Shown piece after piece: positions 15,994 to 23,614 of a stretch of 35,019 nt of DNA. This DNA comes from Deinococcus ruber (lineage in GTDB: Bacteria; Deinococcota; Deinococci; Deinococcales; Deinococcaceae): NCBI RefSeq assembly GCF_014648095.1, contig NZ_BMQL01000050.1, positions 1 through 35,019 on the forward strand. Direction: 5' to 3'. A program made the position numbers and the translations under genes. The notes beneath the pieces were generated by a model. The model saw nothing but the letters and a program-made list of their open reading frames with translations. It did no database searches and was not told the origin of the DNA. Each line of letters opens with the position of its first letter. Position 1 is the stretch's first letter.

Positions 15994-16066
15994 GAGTGGG
16001 ATGGAGTGGCTGCAGGGTGGCTTGCTTGAAGGTGACGTGGTTCAGCGCGTCAGGTCGTGATGCCAA
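15844..16066 (-). pseudogene. Tyrosine recombinase C-terminal remnant
   Basis: The segment KYAGTRLLQQIKDFGRVAAH and HASVDTTR-YAQ matches the C-terminus of the intact recombinase at 18026-19018. It includes the second catalytic His and the Tyr nucleophile region. One extra C (minus-strand CAGCCTC against CAGCTC) shifts the frame. The original ending LAAEDLKDDLTGW is still readable to a stop at 15844. Everything upstream of about residue 280 is missing, and unrelated sequence runs into the AbiEii 3' end. It is a duplicated and truncated copy. Confidence 0.8.
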
Positions 16067-16928
16067 GCACGCCTTGAGGTAACAGGGCCGTCATGAAGCG
16101 AACCAAGTCATGAAACGCCGCTTCGCTGTCTGTGACGTCATGTCCGATTTCAGTGGCCATCGCCTGGAACGGTGTGCGCCAAGCGGGTGGAGGTTCGCGT
16201 AACTCCGTGGGTGGGGGTAGGTCGTGTGAATGATACCGGATGAAAACATCTCGCACGACAGTGGCGACGGCTGGCGAAGGGCGTAAGCCGAGGTCGCGGG
16301 TGAGGAGGCTGATGTCCAAGAGGTCTTTGACACGGGTGTGGCTGTCCTGTGGGCGGGGGCGGGTGTACGCGTGGAGTTTCTCAGCGAAGTGCTCCGGAAG
16401 GGGATAACTGTACAGCACCGGTTGGGACAGGCCGGCGAAGGTCAGGTCGACCTGGGGGGAGAGGATCTCCGGGGGATTGGTGAGTTTGTCACCTTGGCCT
16501 ACGTCAACCAGGAACACGGCGAACGCTTGGGCACCGTTCAGGTACGCGGTGACTCGGAAACGCTGGCCACCTTCAGGCGGACCCTGCAGCTCACCACGCT
16601 GCGGTTCAGCCACGGTGAAGTGGAAGTGATCGTTCAGATCGAGGTCGGCCGCGTCTCTTACTTCCTCGATGAGGGGTTCGGTGGAACTGGAGGGAGCGTT
16701 GAAGTCCAAATCCTTGGTGGACCGAGCACGACCTCCGAGCCGCAGTTCTAAGCTGTACCCACCTTTCAAAACCCAGGTCGATCCGTGATGCGCGAAGATA
16801 CGGGCGAGAAACCGCTCGTACGCTACCCGGCGTTGCAATCGCGCGAGATCCCCGCCGTTCGTGTTGATGATCTGCCGCAGATGGGCGTTCAGGGCGTTCC
16901 GAAACGCGCCAGATGTGGCGTATTTCAT
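16050..16928 (-). CDS. AbiEii/AbiGii-family nucleotidyltransferase toxin
   Basis: This 292-aa toxin belongs to a type IV toxin-antitoxin (phage-exclusion) pair. The nucleotidyltransferase signature is WVLKGGYSLELRLGGR followed by STKDLDF near residues 52-76. The second conserved region is LPEHFAEKLHAYTR and RVKDLLDISLL near residues 178-211. Relatives of this family (for example MenT proteins) transfer nucleotides to tRNA. The start overlaps the antitoxin stop by 4 nt (ATGA), giving tight coupling. Its 3' end runs into the recombinase remnant. Confidence 0.9.
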   Translation of the reverse strand: MKYATSGAFRNALNAHLRQIINTNGGDLARLQRRVAYERFLARIFAHHGSTWVLKGGYSLELRLGGRARSTKDLDFNAPSSSTEPLIEEVRDAADLDLNDHFHFTVAEPQRGELQGPPEGGQRFRVTAYLNGAQAFAVFLVDVGQGDKLTNPPEILSPQVDLTFAGLSQPVLYSYPLPEHFAEKLHAYTRPRPQDSHTRVKDLLDISLLTRDLGLRPSPAVATVVRDVFIRYHSHDLPPPTELREPPPAWRTPFQAMATEIGHDVTDSEAAFHDLVRFMTALLPQGVLGITT

Positions 16929-17560
16929 GCGACTTCTGCGGGTGGCATATGTGTCAGGGCTGCGATCAGGCGGCTTGCGGCTTCGGGCGGGAGTTCTTCT
17001 ACCGCTTGCAGAAGGGTGCGTGTGCGAACAAGACCGCGCGTGATGGCTTCCCGAACGGCGCTGTTGAGATGTTCTGGACTGAGGGGACTCTTCGCGGCGT
17101 CAACAAGGGTGCGTGCGGGCGTGGTGACGGTGTACCCGGCGCGCAGTTGCCGGTCACGTGGAGAAACCTTCCCCTTGTGAAGAACAACGCCCTGAGGAGC
17201 GATTTTGCGGAAGGTGGAAGGAATCGTGAGGTGAATGCGGGCGCTGTCAATGTCGCTCAGGTCGTGGAGTCGCAGGGCGGTGTCATGAGAGACCACCGCT
17301 TGCGGTTCGTCATGGGCGTCACGGCTCCAGAGGCTGAGCTGCACGAACTGCTCGTCTTCGGACCAGGGGTAGTCTCGGAGTCGGTAGACTCCAGAAGCCG
17401 TCCGGCGCCACGCGCCAATTCCAACATAATGGGTATGAAGCCTCCTTGAGTATCCGGCGTGTTCGGCCTGGCGAGCTGTAAAGTAACCGCTTTGTTGATC
17501 GGCGGTCTCGAACAGGAGGCGGGTGCGCTCCTGAGACACCGGAAGAGGCGAGCGTGACAT
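16925..17560 (-). CDS. AbiEi-family antitoxin and autorepressor
   Basis: This 211-aa protein has an N-terminal winged-helix region (SGYFTARQAEHAGYSRRLHT, about residues 24-44; then GVYRLRDYP) and the C-terminal AbiEi antitoxin domain. In studied AbiE systems AbiEi neutralises the toxin without a stable complex and represses its own promoter at inverted repeats. The ATG at 17560 lies inside a perfect 18-bp-arm palindrome. TAATAT is 6 nt upstream of the ATG, so the transcript is probably leaderless. It is first in a two-gene operon with AbiEii. Confidence 0.88.
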   Translation of the reverse strand: MSRSPLPVSQERTRLLFETADQQSGYFTARQAEHAGYSRRLHTHYVGIGAWRRTASGVYRLRDYPWSEDEQFVQLSLWSRDAHDEPQAVVSHDTALRLHDLSDIDSARIHLTIPSTFRKIAPQGVVLHKGKVSPRDRQLRAGYTVTTPARTLVDAAKSPLSPEHLNSAVREAITRGLVRTRTLLQAVEELPPEAASRLIAALTHMPPAEVA

Positions 17561-17597
17561 GTACAGATATTACACTTTATGTAATATCTGTACATGT
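17557..17597 (-). promoter_or_regulatory. AbiE operator/promoter: perfect 18-bp inverted repeat
   Basis: The arms ACATGTACAGATATTACA and TGTAATATCTGTACATGT are separated by 5 nt. On the minus strand the repeat contains a -35-like TGTACA, a 16-nt spacer, TAATAT and then 6 nt to the ATG. The start codon itself is inside the left arm. Binding by AbiEi would cover promoter and start together. Confidence 0.85.
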
Positions 17598-17674
17598 GTC
17601 ATCTGCTGAACTGTGTGCACCATCCTGTGCACAGATCGTAGAAATAAAAAAAACGATTTGCAACCTTCATATAG

Positions 17675-17723
17675 TGCGGCGATTTGGGGATAAACACGAA
17701 GTGTTTATCCCCAAATCGCCGCA
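17675..17723. repeat. Perfect 23-bp-stem hairpin with a 3-nt loop
   Basis: The arms TGCGGCGATTTGGGGATAAA-CAC and the exact complement flank GAA (TTC on the minus strand). It lies between the recombinase 3' end and the AbiE promoter. A T8 run occurs on the minus strand about 25 nt beyond it, too far for a normal terminator. It could be a transcription barrier, a small palindromic repeat or a single-strand recombination site. The remaining gene-free sequence 17724-18025 shows only repeat copy B and low-quality frames. Confidence 0.75.
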
Positions 17724-17945
17724 AGCACCAGGGCTCAGCACACATTTCAACAACCACTACTGAAACAGTGCGCGTCGTTGCTCAGGAAGGGTCGTGGCAA
17801 ATAGAATCGTCCAACTGCAGCCTCAGAACGACCAAGGTTCTCCTTTCCTCCTGAGCGTATTGCTACGCTTAGAGCATTTGCCATCATAAAAACATGCGAA
17901 GAGTGGGCGCGGCGGACTCTAAGAATGATCTCAGGGAACGGACCC

Positions 17946-18183
17946 ACATTTGCAAGCACACAGGAAGGCCAGCAAGGGGCTTCCAAAATGTTCCGAGGGT
18001 TATTCCCCTCTACATTTTTCGTCACTTACCAGCCAGCAAGGTCGTCTTTGAGATCATCAGCGGCGAGCTGTGCATACCCCTTCCGGGTGGTATCCACCGA
18101 GGCGTGGCCCAGATGTGCAGCGACACGTCCAAAATCTTTGATTTGCTGAAGCAGTCGCGTCCCTGCGTACTTCCGCCCAGGAT
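17946..18183 (-). repeat. Direct repeat copy B (intact recombinase 3' end and flank)
   Basis: This copy is similar to 15765-15993 and in the same orientation. Homology continues about 80 nt past the recombinase stop, so the duplicated unit is larger than the coding end. Recombination between A and B would remove the AbiE genes. Confidence 0.7.
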
Positions 18184-19018
18184 GAAAGCCCCGAAAGTGA
18201 ACCCCTGCTGCGGTAAACGCTTTTCTGAGATGAAACCTGGCGGTGGTGTAGTTGCTGTAGCGAAAGACATGGCTGCTGTCGGTGCGGCGCTTGCCATCGG
18301 TATGTTCCGTCCCGCCGGGCGCGTAGAGGGCGCGGTACTGCCGGGCGGCGCGGGCGAGGCTCGTGCTCATCGCAACGCGGCGATCTTTCCGACCCTTGCC
18401 TTGGCGGACGTGGATGCGCCGGGTGGCTTCATCAAGATCATGCCATTCCAGACCGAGCGCCTCACTGATGCGTAGACCTGCATGAGCGAGGAGGAACAGC
18501 AAGAACTTCGCCTGCACGTCCGCGTGATCGAGCACGTCGGCGATCTCATCCTCGGTATAGGGGGGGCGCTTGATGATGCCGGACGTCGGGTCTTTGGGCA
18601 CCTTGACATCGCGGAAGGGATCGGCGTCGGTGGCCCCGGCCCAGCGCAGGGCACGGTACAGACACCCGGCGGCAGCGACTTTGAGCTGGACGCCAGCAGG
18701 GGCGCGGCCTCCGGCGAGCATGTGGTTGATGTAGTTCTGGGCGTCGTGGCGTCCAGGTCTGAGCAGACTCACGGCCTGGGCGGTGGCGTACTCGACGAAC
18801 TGGCGCGTACCGAGCTGGTAGGCGCGCACGGTTTTGGGACTGGTCAACACGCCGCTGCCCCCTTGATGGGCGAGGTAGGCGGTGGTGAGCGACAGCAGGG
18901 CGGCAAGGTCTTTTTCCCCAGCGGCTTTGACGGCGCGGCGGCGGAGTTCATCATCGTGGAGGGCGGTCCATTCGCGGGTGATCGCGAGCAGGTCGCCTTG
19001 GTACGGAACAAGCGTCAT
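18026..19018 (-). CDS. Tyrosine recombinase/integrase (XerD-like)
   Basis: This 330-aa recombinase has an N-terminal SAM-like core-binding domain (about residues 35-135) and a C-terminal catalytic domain. Catalytic residues are visible: Arg in HAGLRISEALGLEW, Lys in RQGKGRKDRR, an HxxR in FHPGRKYAGTRLL, His in LGHASVDTTR and the Tyr in KGYAQLA. The length is normal. The ATG at 19018 is 6 nt downstream of TAGAGT, a leaderless promoter with a small palindrome over it. It lies next to the AbiE island and probably mobilised or maintains it. Its C-terminus is duplicated at 15844-16066. Confidence 0.9.
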   Translation of the reverse strand: MTLVPYQGDLLAITREWTALHDDELRRRAVKAAGEKDLAALLSLTTAYLAHQGGSGVLTSPKTVRAYQLGTRQFVEYATAQAVSLLRPGRHDAQNYINHMLAGGRAPAGVQLKVAAAGCLYRALRWAGATDADPFRDVKVPKDPTSGIIKRPPYTEDEIADVLDHADVQAKFLLFLLAHAGLRISEALGLEWHDLDEATRRIHVRQGKGRKDRRVAMSTSLARAARQYRALYAPGGTEHTDGKRRTDSSHVFRYSNYTTARFHLRKAFTAAGVHFRGFHPGRKYAGTRLLQQIKDFGRVAAHLGHASVDTTRKGYAQLAADDLKDDLAGW

Positions 19019-19024
19019 ACCTCT

Positions 19025-19052
19025 ACTCTACCTGCTAACAAGCCTTAGTAGG
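19025..19052 (-). promoter_or_regulatory. Recombinase promoter with overlapping inverted repeat
   Basis: The minus-strand -10 TAGAGT (19025-19030) is 6 nt before the ATG. Directly upstream, CCTGCTAA and TTAGTAGG (19031-19052) form a 7/8 inverted repeat around CAAGCC, covering the -35 region. This is a plausible repressor site. A further palindrome, TGTCTAGACA, lies just upstream near 19065. Confidence 0.5.
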
Positions 19053-19097
19053 TACAAAGCCATTGTCTAGACACCTGACAGCTTTCACCACATGAAC

Positions 19098-19131
19098 GCG
19101 CCTCACAGACCGTTGCCGATCCGTGAGGCGC
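19098..19131 (-). terminator. Terminator-like hairpin after the pilin genes
   Basis: GCGCCTCAC and GTGAGGCGC form a perfect 9-bp stem with a 16-nt loop, 42 nt past the last pilin stop. There is no T-tract. It sits between the recombinase start and the pilin operon end. Confidence 0.45.
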
Positions 19132-19172
19132 CCCCTCTCACGCTCCTGTGTATCCCGTGGTCTGCTCAGCGA

Positions 19173-19601
19173 TCAGTTGATCTTGGCGAAGCGTTGCCCC
19201 GACCACCGGTCATACACGAACGTTCCTGTGCCCTGCAGACTCCAGACCTTGAAGCCATACAATCCATCCGGGATCCCTGAAGAGCTGAGATTGTTCGTGC
19301 CCTCGACGTCCTGTGCCGTGAGCTCATTCAGGCCAGCCACTTCCGCACGCTGACACGCGACATGGACGTCTCGCGTCGTGAGCAGTTCGACACTATCCGC
19401 TGCGACCCCTTGATGCTCGCTTGCATAGGTAATCTGCGCTTCCACGATGGCTTTTCCGCACTGGAGGGCTTCCAAATCATGTGGCCGTTTTCGCAGCCCG
19501 ATCAGATTGGGGATCAGGATCGCGGCCAGAATGCCGATGATCGCCATGACTGCCAGCAATTCCAGCAGCGTGAACCCTTGTATTCGGCGTGTGTTCAACA
19601 T
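19173..19601 (-). CDS. Type IV pilin-like protein, fourth of four
   Basis: This is a 142-aa prepilin with the peptidase site G/F in RRIQGFTLLELLAVMAIIGI. The hydrophobic helix and E5 are present. It ends ..VYDRWSGQRFAKIN, like its neighbours. It is the most divergent of the four (IPNLIGLRKRPHDLEALQCG). It keeps the cysteine in ALQCGKAI and a second one near residue 83. The ATG at 19601 lacks a strong Shine-Dalgarno site and follows a 91-nt gap, so it may be the least translated. It is probably a minor pilin. Confidence 0.88.
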   Translation of the reverse strand: MLNTRRIQGFTLLELLAVMAIIGILAAILIPNLIGLRKRPHDLEALQCGKAIVEAQITYASEHQGVAADSVELLTTRDVHVACQRAEVAGLNELTAQDVEGTNNLSSSGIPDGLYGFKVWSLQGTGTFVYDRWSGQRFAKIN

Positions 19602-19692
19602 AGTGCGGCCCTGAGCGGTGTGCTGCCCGCCACCGCCTGCCCCCATCTCCATGGAGGGCGATTTCACTTGCCTCCAATCGGTCATCCGGCGC

Positions 19693-20118
19693 TCAGTTGA
19701 TCTTGCCGAAGTGCGGACCGGCATCGCGGTTATACACGTACATGGCACTGCCGCGCTGCGACCACACCTTAAAGGCGTAGTTCGAGCCGCTGACACCAAT
19801 GCCATTGCTGCCGCCGGTATTGAGGCCCGCCGCCGTCACCTGCCAGTCCTCGCCCACCTGCACACCACTGCACTGCTCGGTCACATCCGCATTCCCCAGG
19901 GCGGCCACCGTGTTCGCCGCCTGCCCGTTATGCTCACCTTCGTAGGTGATCTGCGCCGCCACGATGGCCTTCCCGCATTGCAGCGCGGCGACATCGTTGG
20001 GTCGTTTCTGTGCTGCCGCCCAGCTCGGCACCAGCAGGCCCGCGAGGATCGCAATGATGGCGATGACCACCAGCAGTTCGATCAGCGTAAATCCCAGCGT
20101 TCGTTGGGTGTTCTTCAT
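19693..20118 (-). CDS. Type IV pilin, third of four
   Basis: This is a 141-aa prepilin with LGFTLIELLVVIAIIAILAG followed by LLVPSWAAAQKRPNDVAALQC. The start is ATG 20118 behind GAGGAGG. The conserved pair of cysteines (ALQCGKAI and VTEQCSG) suggests a disulfide. It is very close to the second pilin over the first ~60 residues, with variable C-terminal halves, as in a tandem pilin family that diversifies its surface. Confidence 0.93.
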   Translation of the reverse strand: MKNTQRTLGFTLIELLVVIAIIAILAGLLVPSWAAAQKRPNDVAALQCGKAIVAAQITYEGEHNGQAANTVAALGNADVTEQCSGVQVGEDWQVTAAGLNTGGSNGIGVSGSNYAFKVWSQRGSAMYVYNRDAGPHFGKIN

Positions 20119-20127
20119 ACGGCCTCC

Positions 20128-20580
20128 TCAGTTCTGCTTAACGAATTTGACGTTGCCATCGCGGTTGTAGGCGTAAATGGCGGACCCACCGTTGGACCAC
20201 ACGCGAAAGGCGTAATTGGTGCCGCCCACCGCGATGTTGTTGTTGCCTGCGCTGCCCTGCGTGATGGTGGGGCCGTCCTGAATCAGCTGGATGTTCTGAC
20301 ACTGCTCCAACGCATCGGCGTTGCCGAGTTGCGCGAGGCTGCCAGCGGGGGTGCCGTTGTGTTCCGCCATATAGGTGATCTGCCCGGCCACGATGGCCTT
20401 CCCGCATTGCAGGGCCGCCACGTCGTTGGGTCGTTTCTGAGCAGCGGCCCAACTCGGCACCAGCAGGCCCGCCAGGATTGCGATAATGGCGATGACCACC
20501 AGCAGTTCGATGAGGGTGAAGCCCTGCACGCGTGACGTGCGAGGTTGGGCGGCGTGGGCGAACGGAATCAGGTCAGGCAT
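20128..20580 (-). CDS. Type IV pilin, second of four
   Basis: This is a 150-aa prepilin with an extended leader (MPDLIPFAHAAQPRTSRVQG) before the cleavage site FTLIELLVVIAIIAILAGLL. The ATG at 20580 follows AAGGAG; the longer frame to 20718 overlaps the first pilin and is rejected. Cysteines lie at ALQCGKAI and LEQCQN. It ends ..YNRDGNVKFVKQN. The leader of about 20 residues is longer than that of its neighbours (about 8). Confidence 0.93.
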   Translation of the reverse strand: MPDLIPFAHAAQPRTSRVQGFTLIELLVVIAIIAILAGLLVPSWAAAQKRPNDVAALQCGKAIVAGQITYMAEHNGTPAGSLAQLGNADALEQCQNIQLIQDGPTITQGSAGNNNIAVGGTNYAFRVWSNGGSAIYAYNRDGNVKFVKQN

Positions 20581-20608
20581 GGGGTCTCCTTGAGCGTGGG
20601 TGTGAGGG

Positions 20609-21043
20609 TTAGTTCCAGTGGACGGGGTTGATTTTCTGGTCGATGCGACTCTGGTTGACTTCATACAGGTTGCTGCCTTGCGGACTCCAGGCCAGGAACA
20701 GCAGGTGGCCCTGTCCATCGTTGTTGATGATTCCGTCGCCGGTGGCGCTGATTCGCAGGCCGGAGGAGTCGAAGTGATGAACCTGGATGCCGCTGCACTG
20801 TTCGGTCACGTCGGTGTTGTTCAGCGCGGTGAGCGTACTGGCGTAGGTGCCGTTGTGGTCGCCCGCGTAGCTGATTTCGGCGCCGGTAATGGCTTTGATG
20901 CATTGCAGGGCCGCGACGTCACGGGGTTTTTTCTGTGCCGCTGCCCAGCTCGGCACCAGGAGGCTGGCAAGGATGGCGATGATGGCAATCACCACCAGCA
21001 GTTCGATCAGCGTGAAGCCCTGCGTTCGTTGGGTGTGGGTCAT
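20609..21043 (-). CDS. Type IV pilin, first of four
   Basis: This is a 144-aa prepilin with QGFTLIELLVVIAIIAILAS and LLVPSWAAAQKKPRDVAALQC. The ATG at 21043 follows GGAGGAAA. Two conserved cysteines are present, and the distal half is distinct (NDGQGHLLFLAWSPQGSNLY). It is first in the minus-strand pilin cluster and has a long 5' leader (about 135 nt) from the shared promoter box at 21184-21206. It is a candidate major pilin together with the next two. Confidence 0.93.
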   Translation of the reverse strand: MTHTQRTQGFTLIELLVVIAIIAILASLLVPSWAAAQKKPRDVAALQCIKAITGAEISYAGDHNGTYASTLTALNNTDVTEQCSGIQVHHFDSSGLRISATGDGIINNDGQGHLLFLAWSPQGSNLYEVNQSRIDQKINPVHWN

Positions 21044-21183
21044 GGTTTCCTCCGATGGAGTGGTGGTGGCGGGCTGCGGCGCACCCACGTCGAGCGTGTG
21101 GTGGGATGGGGGTGGGGATCTGGCGGACACAGTGAGTGGGAGCAGGCACCTCCTACGGAACCGAGGCGAGACGTCGCATGTTG

Positions 21184-21206
21184 ATGGTGCGTGTTCTAGG
21201 GGTGGC
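21184..21206 (-). promoter_or_regulatory. Shared promoter box of the pilin cluster
   Basis: On the minus strand: GCCACCCC, 9 nt (TAGAACACG), CACCAT. The upstream TCTGCAGTTC is identical to that before the pilus-operon box near 13392-13401. The predicted transcript has a leader of about 135 nt. An ATG at 21179 opens an 8-codon mini-ORF (MRRLASVP) before the first pilin. Confidence 0.55.
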
Positions 21207-21255
21207 GAACTGCAGAGGTTGCGCGGCTTACAAGCGACGGACCCCGGCGGGCGAG

Positions 21256-23220
21256 TCACTCGCGGAGCAGGGCTTCGAGCTGACTGAAGCACCGGGCCGC
21301 GCCGGTCATGGCGGCGCGATTCCAGGCGCTGCGCTGCCCAGCGGCGGTGAGATCGCGCTTGGCGCGGGTGACGGCGGTGTACGCGAGTTGGCGGGACAGG
21401 AGTCGAGTGTGATCGTCGCTGAGCACGACGATCACGCGGTCCCATTCACTGCCTTGTGAGCGGTGGATGGTCATGGCATACGCCAGGCTGATGGGTATGG
21501 ACAGCGACAGCTCGTAGGGCTGGCCGTCGAACTCGCAGGTGAACTGAGGGGTGACAGTGAGAACTCGGCCGGTCATGCCGTTCATCAGGCCGAGGGCGTG
21601 GTCGTTGCGGGTGATCAACACTGGGTCGCCGACGCGGAACGCCCCGGTTCCCGGATTGAGGGCGGCCTGGAGGGCGGTGTTGAGCGCGTCCACACCGAGC
21701 GGCCCCGCGCGTCCGGCCGTGAGGATCATCGGCGGGCCTGCTGGGGTCATCTGCGCTTCCACCAGCTGCACCAGGTCGGCTGTCGTGTCAGCGGCATGGA
21801 AGGGAACGCCCGTTCCGGCGGGCTTCTCGCCGCTGATGAGCAGCTGTGCGAGCGCCAAGATCGGGCTGTCTTGCGCCTGCCGGTGGGTCCGGGTGAGTCG
21901 TGCGGTCGGCAGCGTGCGAATCAAGGCCGCGAGTGGATGGCCCGGATCGATGGGCGGCAGCTGATCTTCGTCCCCCACGAGAATCACCCGTGCGCCGGTC
22001 GGAACACTCCGCAACAGTGCACCCAGAAGGGCGTTGCTGGCCATACTGACTTCGTCGACAACCACGGCATCGAAGGGCAGCACGCCATTGCTGAACTGAT
22101 CGCCGTCGTAGCTGAGGAGGCGGTGCAGGGTGGTGGCGTCACGCCCGGTGCTCTGCTGCATGCGGCTGGCAGCTTTCCCCGTTGGCGCACACAGGACGGT
22201 GGTGAGGCCCGCGAGATCCAGGGTGTCGAGCAAGGCTTTCAGGGTGGTGGTCTTGCCAGTCCCGGGACCGCCTGTGATGACGGTGAGGGCGCAGGTGCAG
22301 GCGAGCTGCACCGCGGCTCGTTGTTCGTCGGTGAGGAGCGGGAAGCTACTGGGGAGCGGCAGAATAGGGAGGGGCGCGGTGAAGAGGCGAGCGAGATCGT
22401 CCGCGAGACGCCGTTCGGTGTGGTGCTGTTCCGGCAAGGCGTAGGTGGTCCGTGCGCAGACCAGAAGTTCATGCTGCACCGCTTGCTCCAGAGCTGTCTG
22501 GGCTTCGTCGTCCTCCAGCGCGTGGTGCTCACGCAGGTCAAGTTTGAGGACGTGTTCGGGCAGGCACGTATGACCATGCTCGGTCGTGGCACGCTGTACC
22601 AGCTCAAAGGCGAGGGCGGGGCCGCGCCTCGGATCGAAGCTGGAGAGGCCCTGCACCGCTGCGGCGTGGTCGATCACGCGCAGAGGGATGTCGAAGCGGA
22701 CCGCCAGAAAGGGATTGTCCTGGAAAACGCGGGGTGCACCGGCCCCTTCTCGGCGAATGAGGCGCTGAGCGTGTTCTGGGAACAGGCCGAGGGCAGCGAG
22801 TTCTTTGAGGGTGGTGTAGAAGCGGCCTTGCCTGCGGGCGTGTTCCTGCATGGCGCGCACACCGCTGGCAGGGATGCCTTTGACGCCGTCCAGGAGCGAG
22901 GCCTGCTGGGTGATCATCATGTGGGTGTCGTCGCCGAGCAGGGACACGATCTTCTGGGCACTGGCGCGGGCGAAGCCGGAGAGCTGCGAGTAGAAGGCCC
23001 AGGCGATTTCCCATTCCTGGATCATTCGGGTGGCCTTGAGGATGGTGTTTCCCTGAATCTCTGCTTGGAGGCACTGGCCGCGTTTGAGCGGTGGAAGCGG
23101 GCCATACAGCGTCAAGTGCTGCTTGTCCGCGAGTTGGAGCACGCAGCCCTCTTCGCCGAGCTGGGTGCGCCAGACGCGCTGGACCTGACCGGTCACGGTG
23201 GTAGGAGCGGCCGGAGGCAT
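21256..23220 (-). CDS. RecD2-like superfamily 1B DNA helicase
   Basis: This is a 654-aa helicase. The N-terminal part has an OB-like start and tandem helix-hairpin-helix-type segments (FARASAQKIVSLLGDDTHMM, and VKGIPASGVRAMQEHARRQG), typical of RecD2. Helicase motifs are Walker A TGGPGTGKTTT, motif II VVVDEVSMA, motif III LVGDEDQLPPIDPG, motif IV-like TRTHRQAQDS, and C-terminal TIHRSQGSEWDRVIVV and LAYTAVTRAKRDLTA. It is shorter than typical RecD2 (about 715-740 aa). It starts at ATG 23220, 6 nt after a shared promoter box, which ties it to the pilus genes. A role in processing incoming DNA is possible (inference). Confidence 0.88.
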   Translation of the reverse strand: MPPAAPTTVTGQVQRVWRTQLGEEGCVLQLADKQHLTLYGPLPPLKRGQCLQAEIQGNTILKATRMIQEWEIAWAFYSQLSGFARASAQKIVSLLGDDTHMMITQQASLLDGVKGIPASGVRAMQEHARRQGRFYTTLKELAALGLFPEHAQRLIRREGAGAPRVFQDNPFLAVRFDIPLRVIDHAAAVQGLSSFDPRRGPALAFELVQRATTEHGHTCLPEHVLKLDLREHHALEDDEAQTALEQAVQHELLVCARTTYALPEQHHTERRLADDLARLFTAPLPILPLPSSFPLLTDEQRAAVQLACTCALTVITGGPGTGKTTTLKALLDTLDLAGLTTVLCAPTGKAASRMQQSTGRDATTLHRLLSYDGDQFSNGVLPFDAVVVDEVSMASNALLGALLRSVPTGARVILVGDEDQLPPIDPGHPLAALIRTLPTARLTRTHRQAQDSPILALAQLLISGEKPAGTGVPFHAADTTADLVQLVEAQMTPAGPPMILTAGRAGPLGVDALNTALQAALNPGTGAFRVGDPVLITRNDHALGLMNGMTGRVLTVTPQFTCEFDGQPYELSLSIPISLAYAMTIHRSQGSEWDRVIVVLSDDHTRLLSRQLAYTAVTRAKRDLTAAGQRSAWNRAAMTGAARCFSQLEALLRE

Positions 23221-23226
23221 GCCGGT

Positions 23227-23249
23227 AGCGTGCCCTGTCTGGGGGTGAC
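23227..23249 (-). promoter_or_regulatory. Shared promoter box of the RecD2-like gene
   Basis: On the minus strand: GTCACCCC, 9 nt (CAGACAGGG), CACGCT, ACCGGC, ATG 23220. It forms an 11-bp inverted repeat (CTGGGGGTGAC / GTCACCCCCAG) with the divergent box at 23274. Confidence 0.6.
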
Positions 23250-23273
23250 GGCCTGCAAGGTGCTGGCGGTGCG

Positions 23274-23296
23274 GTCACCCCCAGAACAGGCAAGCT
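23274..23296 (+). promoter_or_regulatory. Shared promoter box of the 103-aa gene
   Basis: On the plus strand: GTCACCCC, 9 nt (CAGAACAGG), CAAGCT, GCACCC, ATG 23303. It is the mirror partner of the RecD2 box. Confidence 0.6.
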
Positions 23297-23302
23297 GCAC
23301 CC

Positions 23303-23614
23303 ATGGATGGCCGGGCGCAAGGGTTTGTGTGGGTAGTGTCGGCACCGGATCTCGCGGTGGCACGGGCGGAGCTGCAACGGCTCACCGCAGCGGTGATCGC
23401 GCGCATTCCGCAGGCTGCCGCCGTGCTCGTGACGGCCCAGGGGGGTGTGCAACTGCTCGATGACGCCGGTGACTCACTGGATGTCGCGGCACTTCCCAGC
23501 ACCTTGGCGGAAGAGGTGGCCACTTTTTTCGGGCTGGGCGTGTATCCCTTGCCGGGGCCAGGTCGGGCGGGGTGCCGGATGGAGCGGCCCTACCGGGTGT
23601 CGTCTGGCAGGTGA
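23303..23614 (+). CDS. Hypothetical 103-aa protein, divergent from RecD2-like gene
   Basis: The protein begins MDGRAQGFVWVVSAPDLAVA and is Ala/Val-rich with mixed polarity. No signal peptide or clear membrane helix is seen. The ATG is set by the leaderless shared promoter 6 nt upstream, which is the best evidence that it is real. It overlaps the 3' end of the convergent HU-like gene by 25 nt. The family is not recognised. Confidence 0.6.
   Translation: MDGRAQGFVWVVSAPDLAVARAELQRLTAAVIARIPQAAAVLVTAQGGVQLLDDAGDSLDVAALPSTLAEEVATFFGLGVYPLPGPGRAGCRMERPYRVSSGR

Noticed and set aside
17554..17763. 69-aa plus-strand frame over the AbiE operator
   Set aside because: Consists of the two palindromes and spacer; no ribosome site or likely protein.
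21463..23463. 666-aa plus-strand frame
   Set aside because: Antisense shadow of the RecD2-like helicase; no domains.
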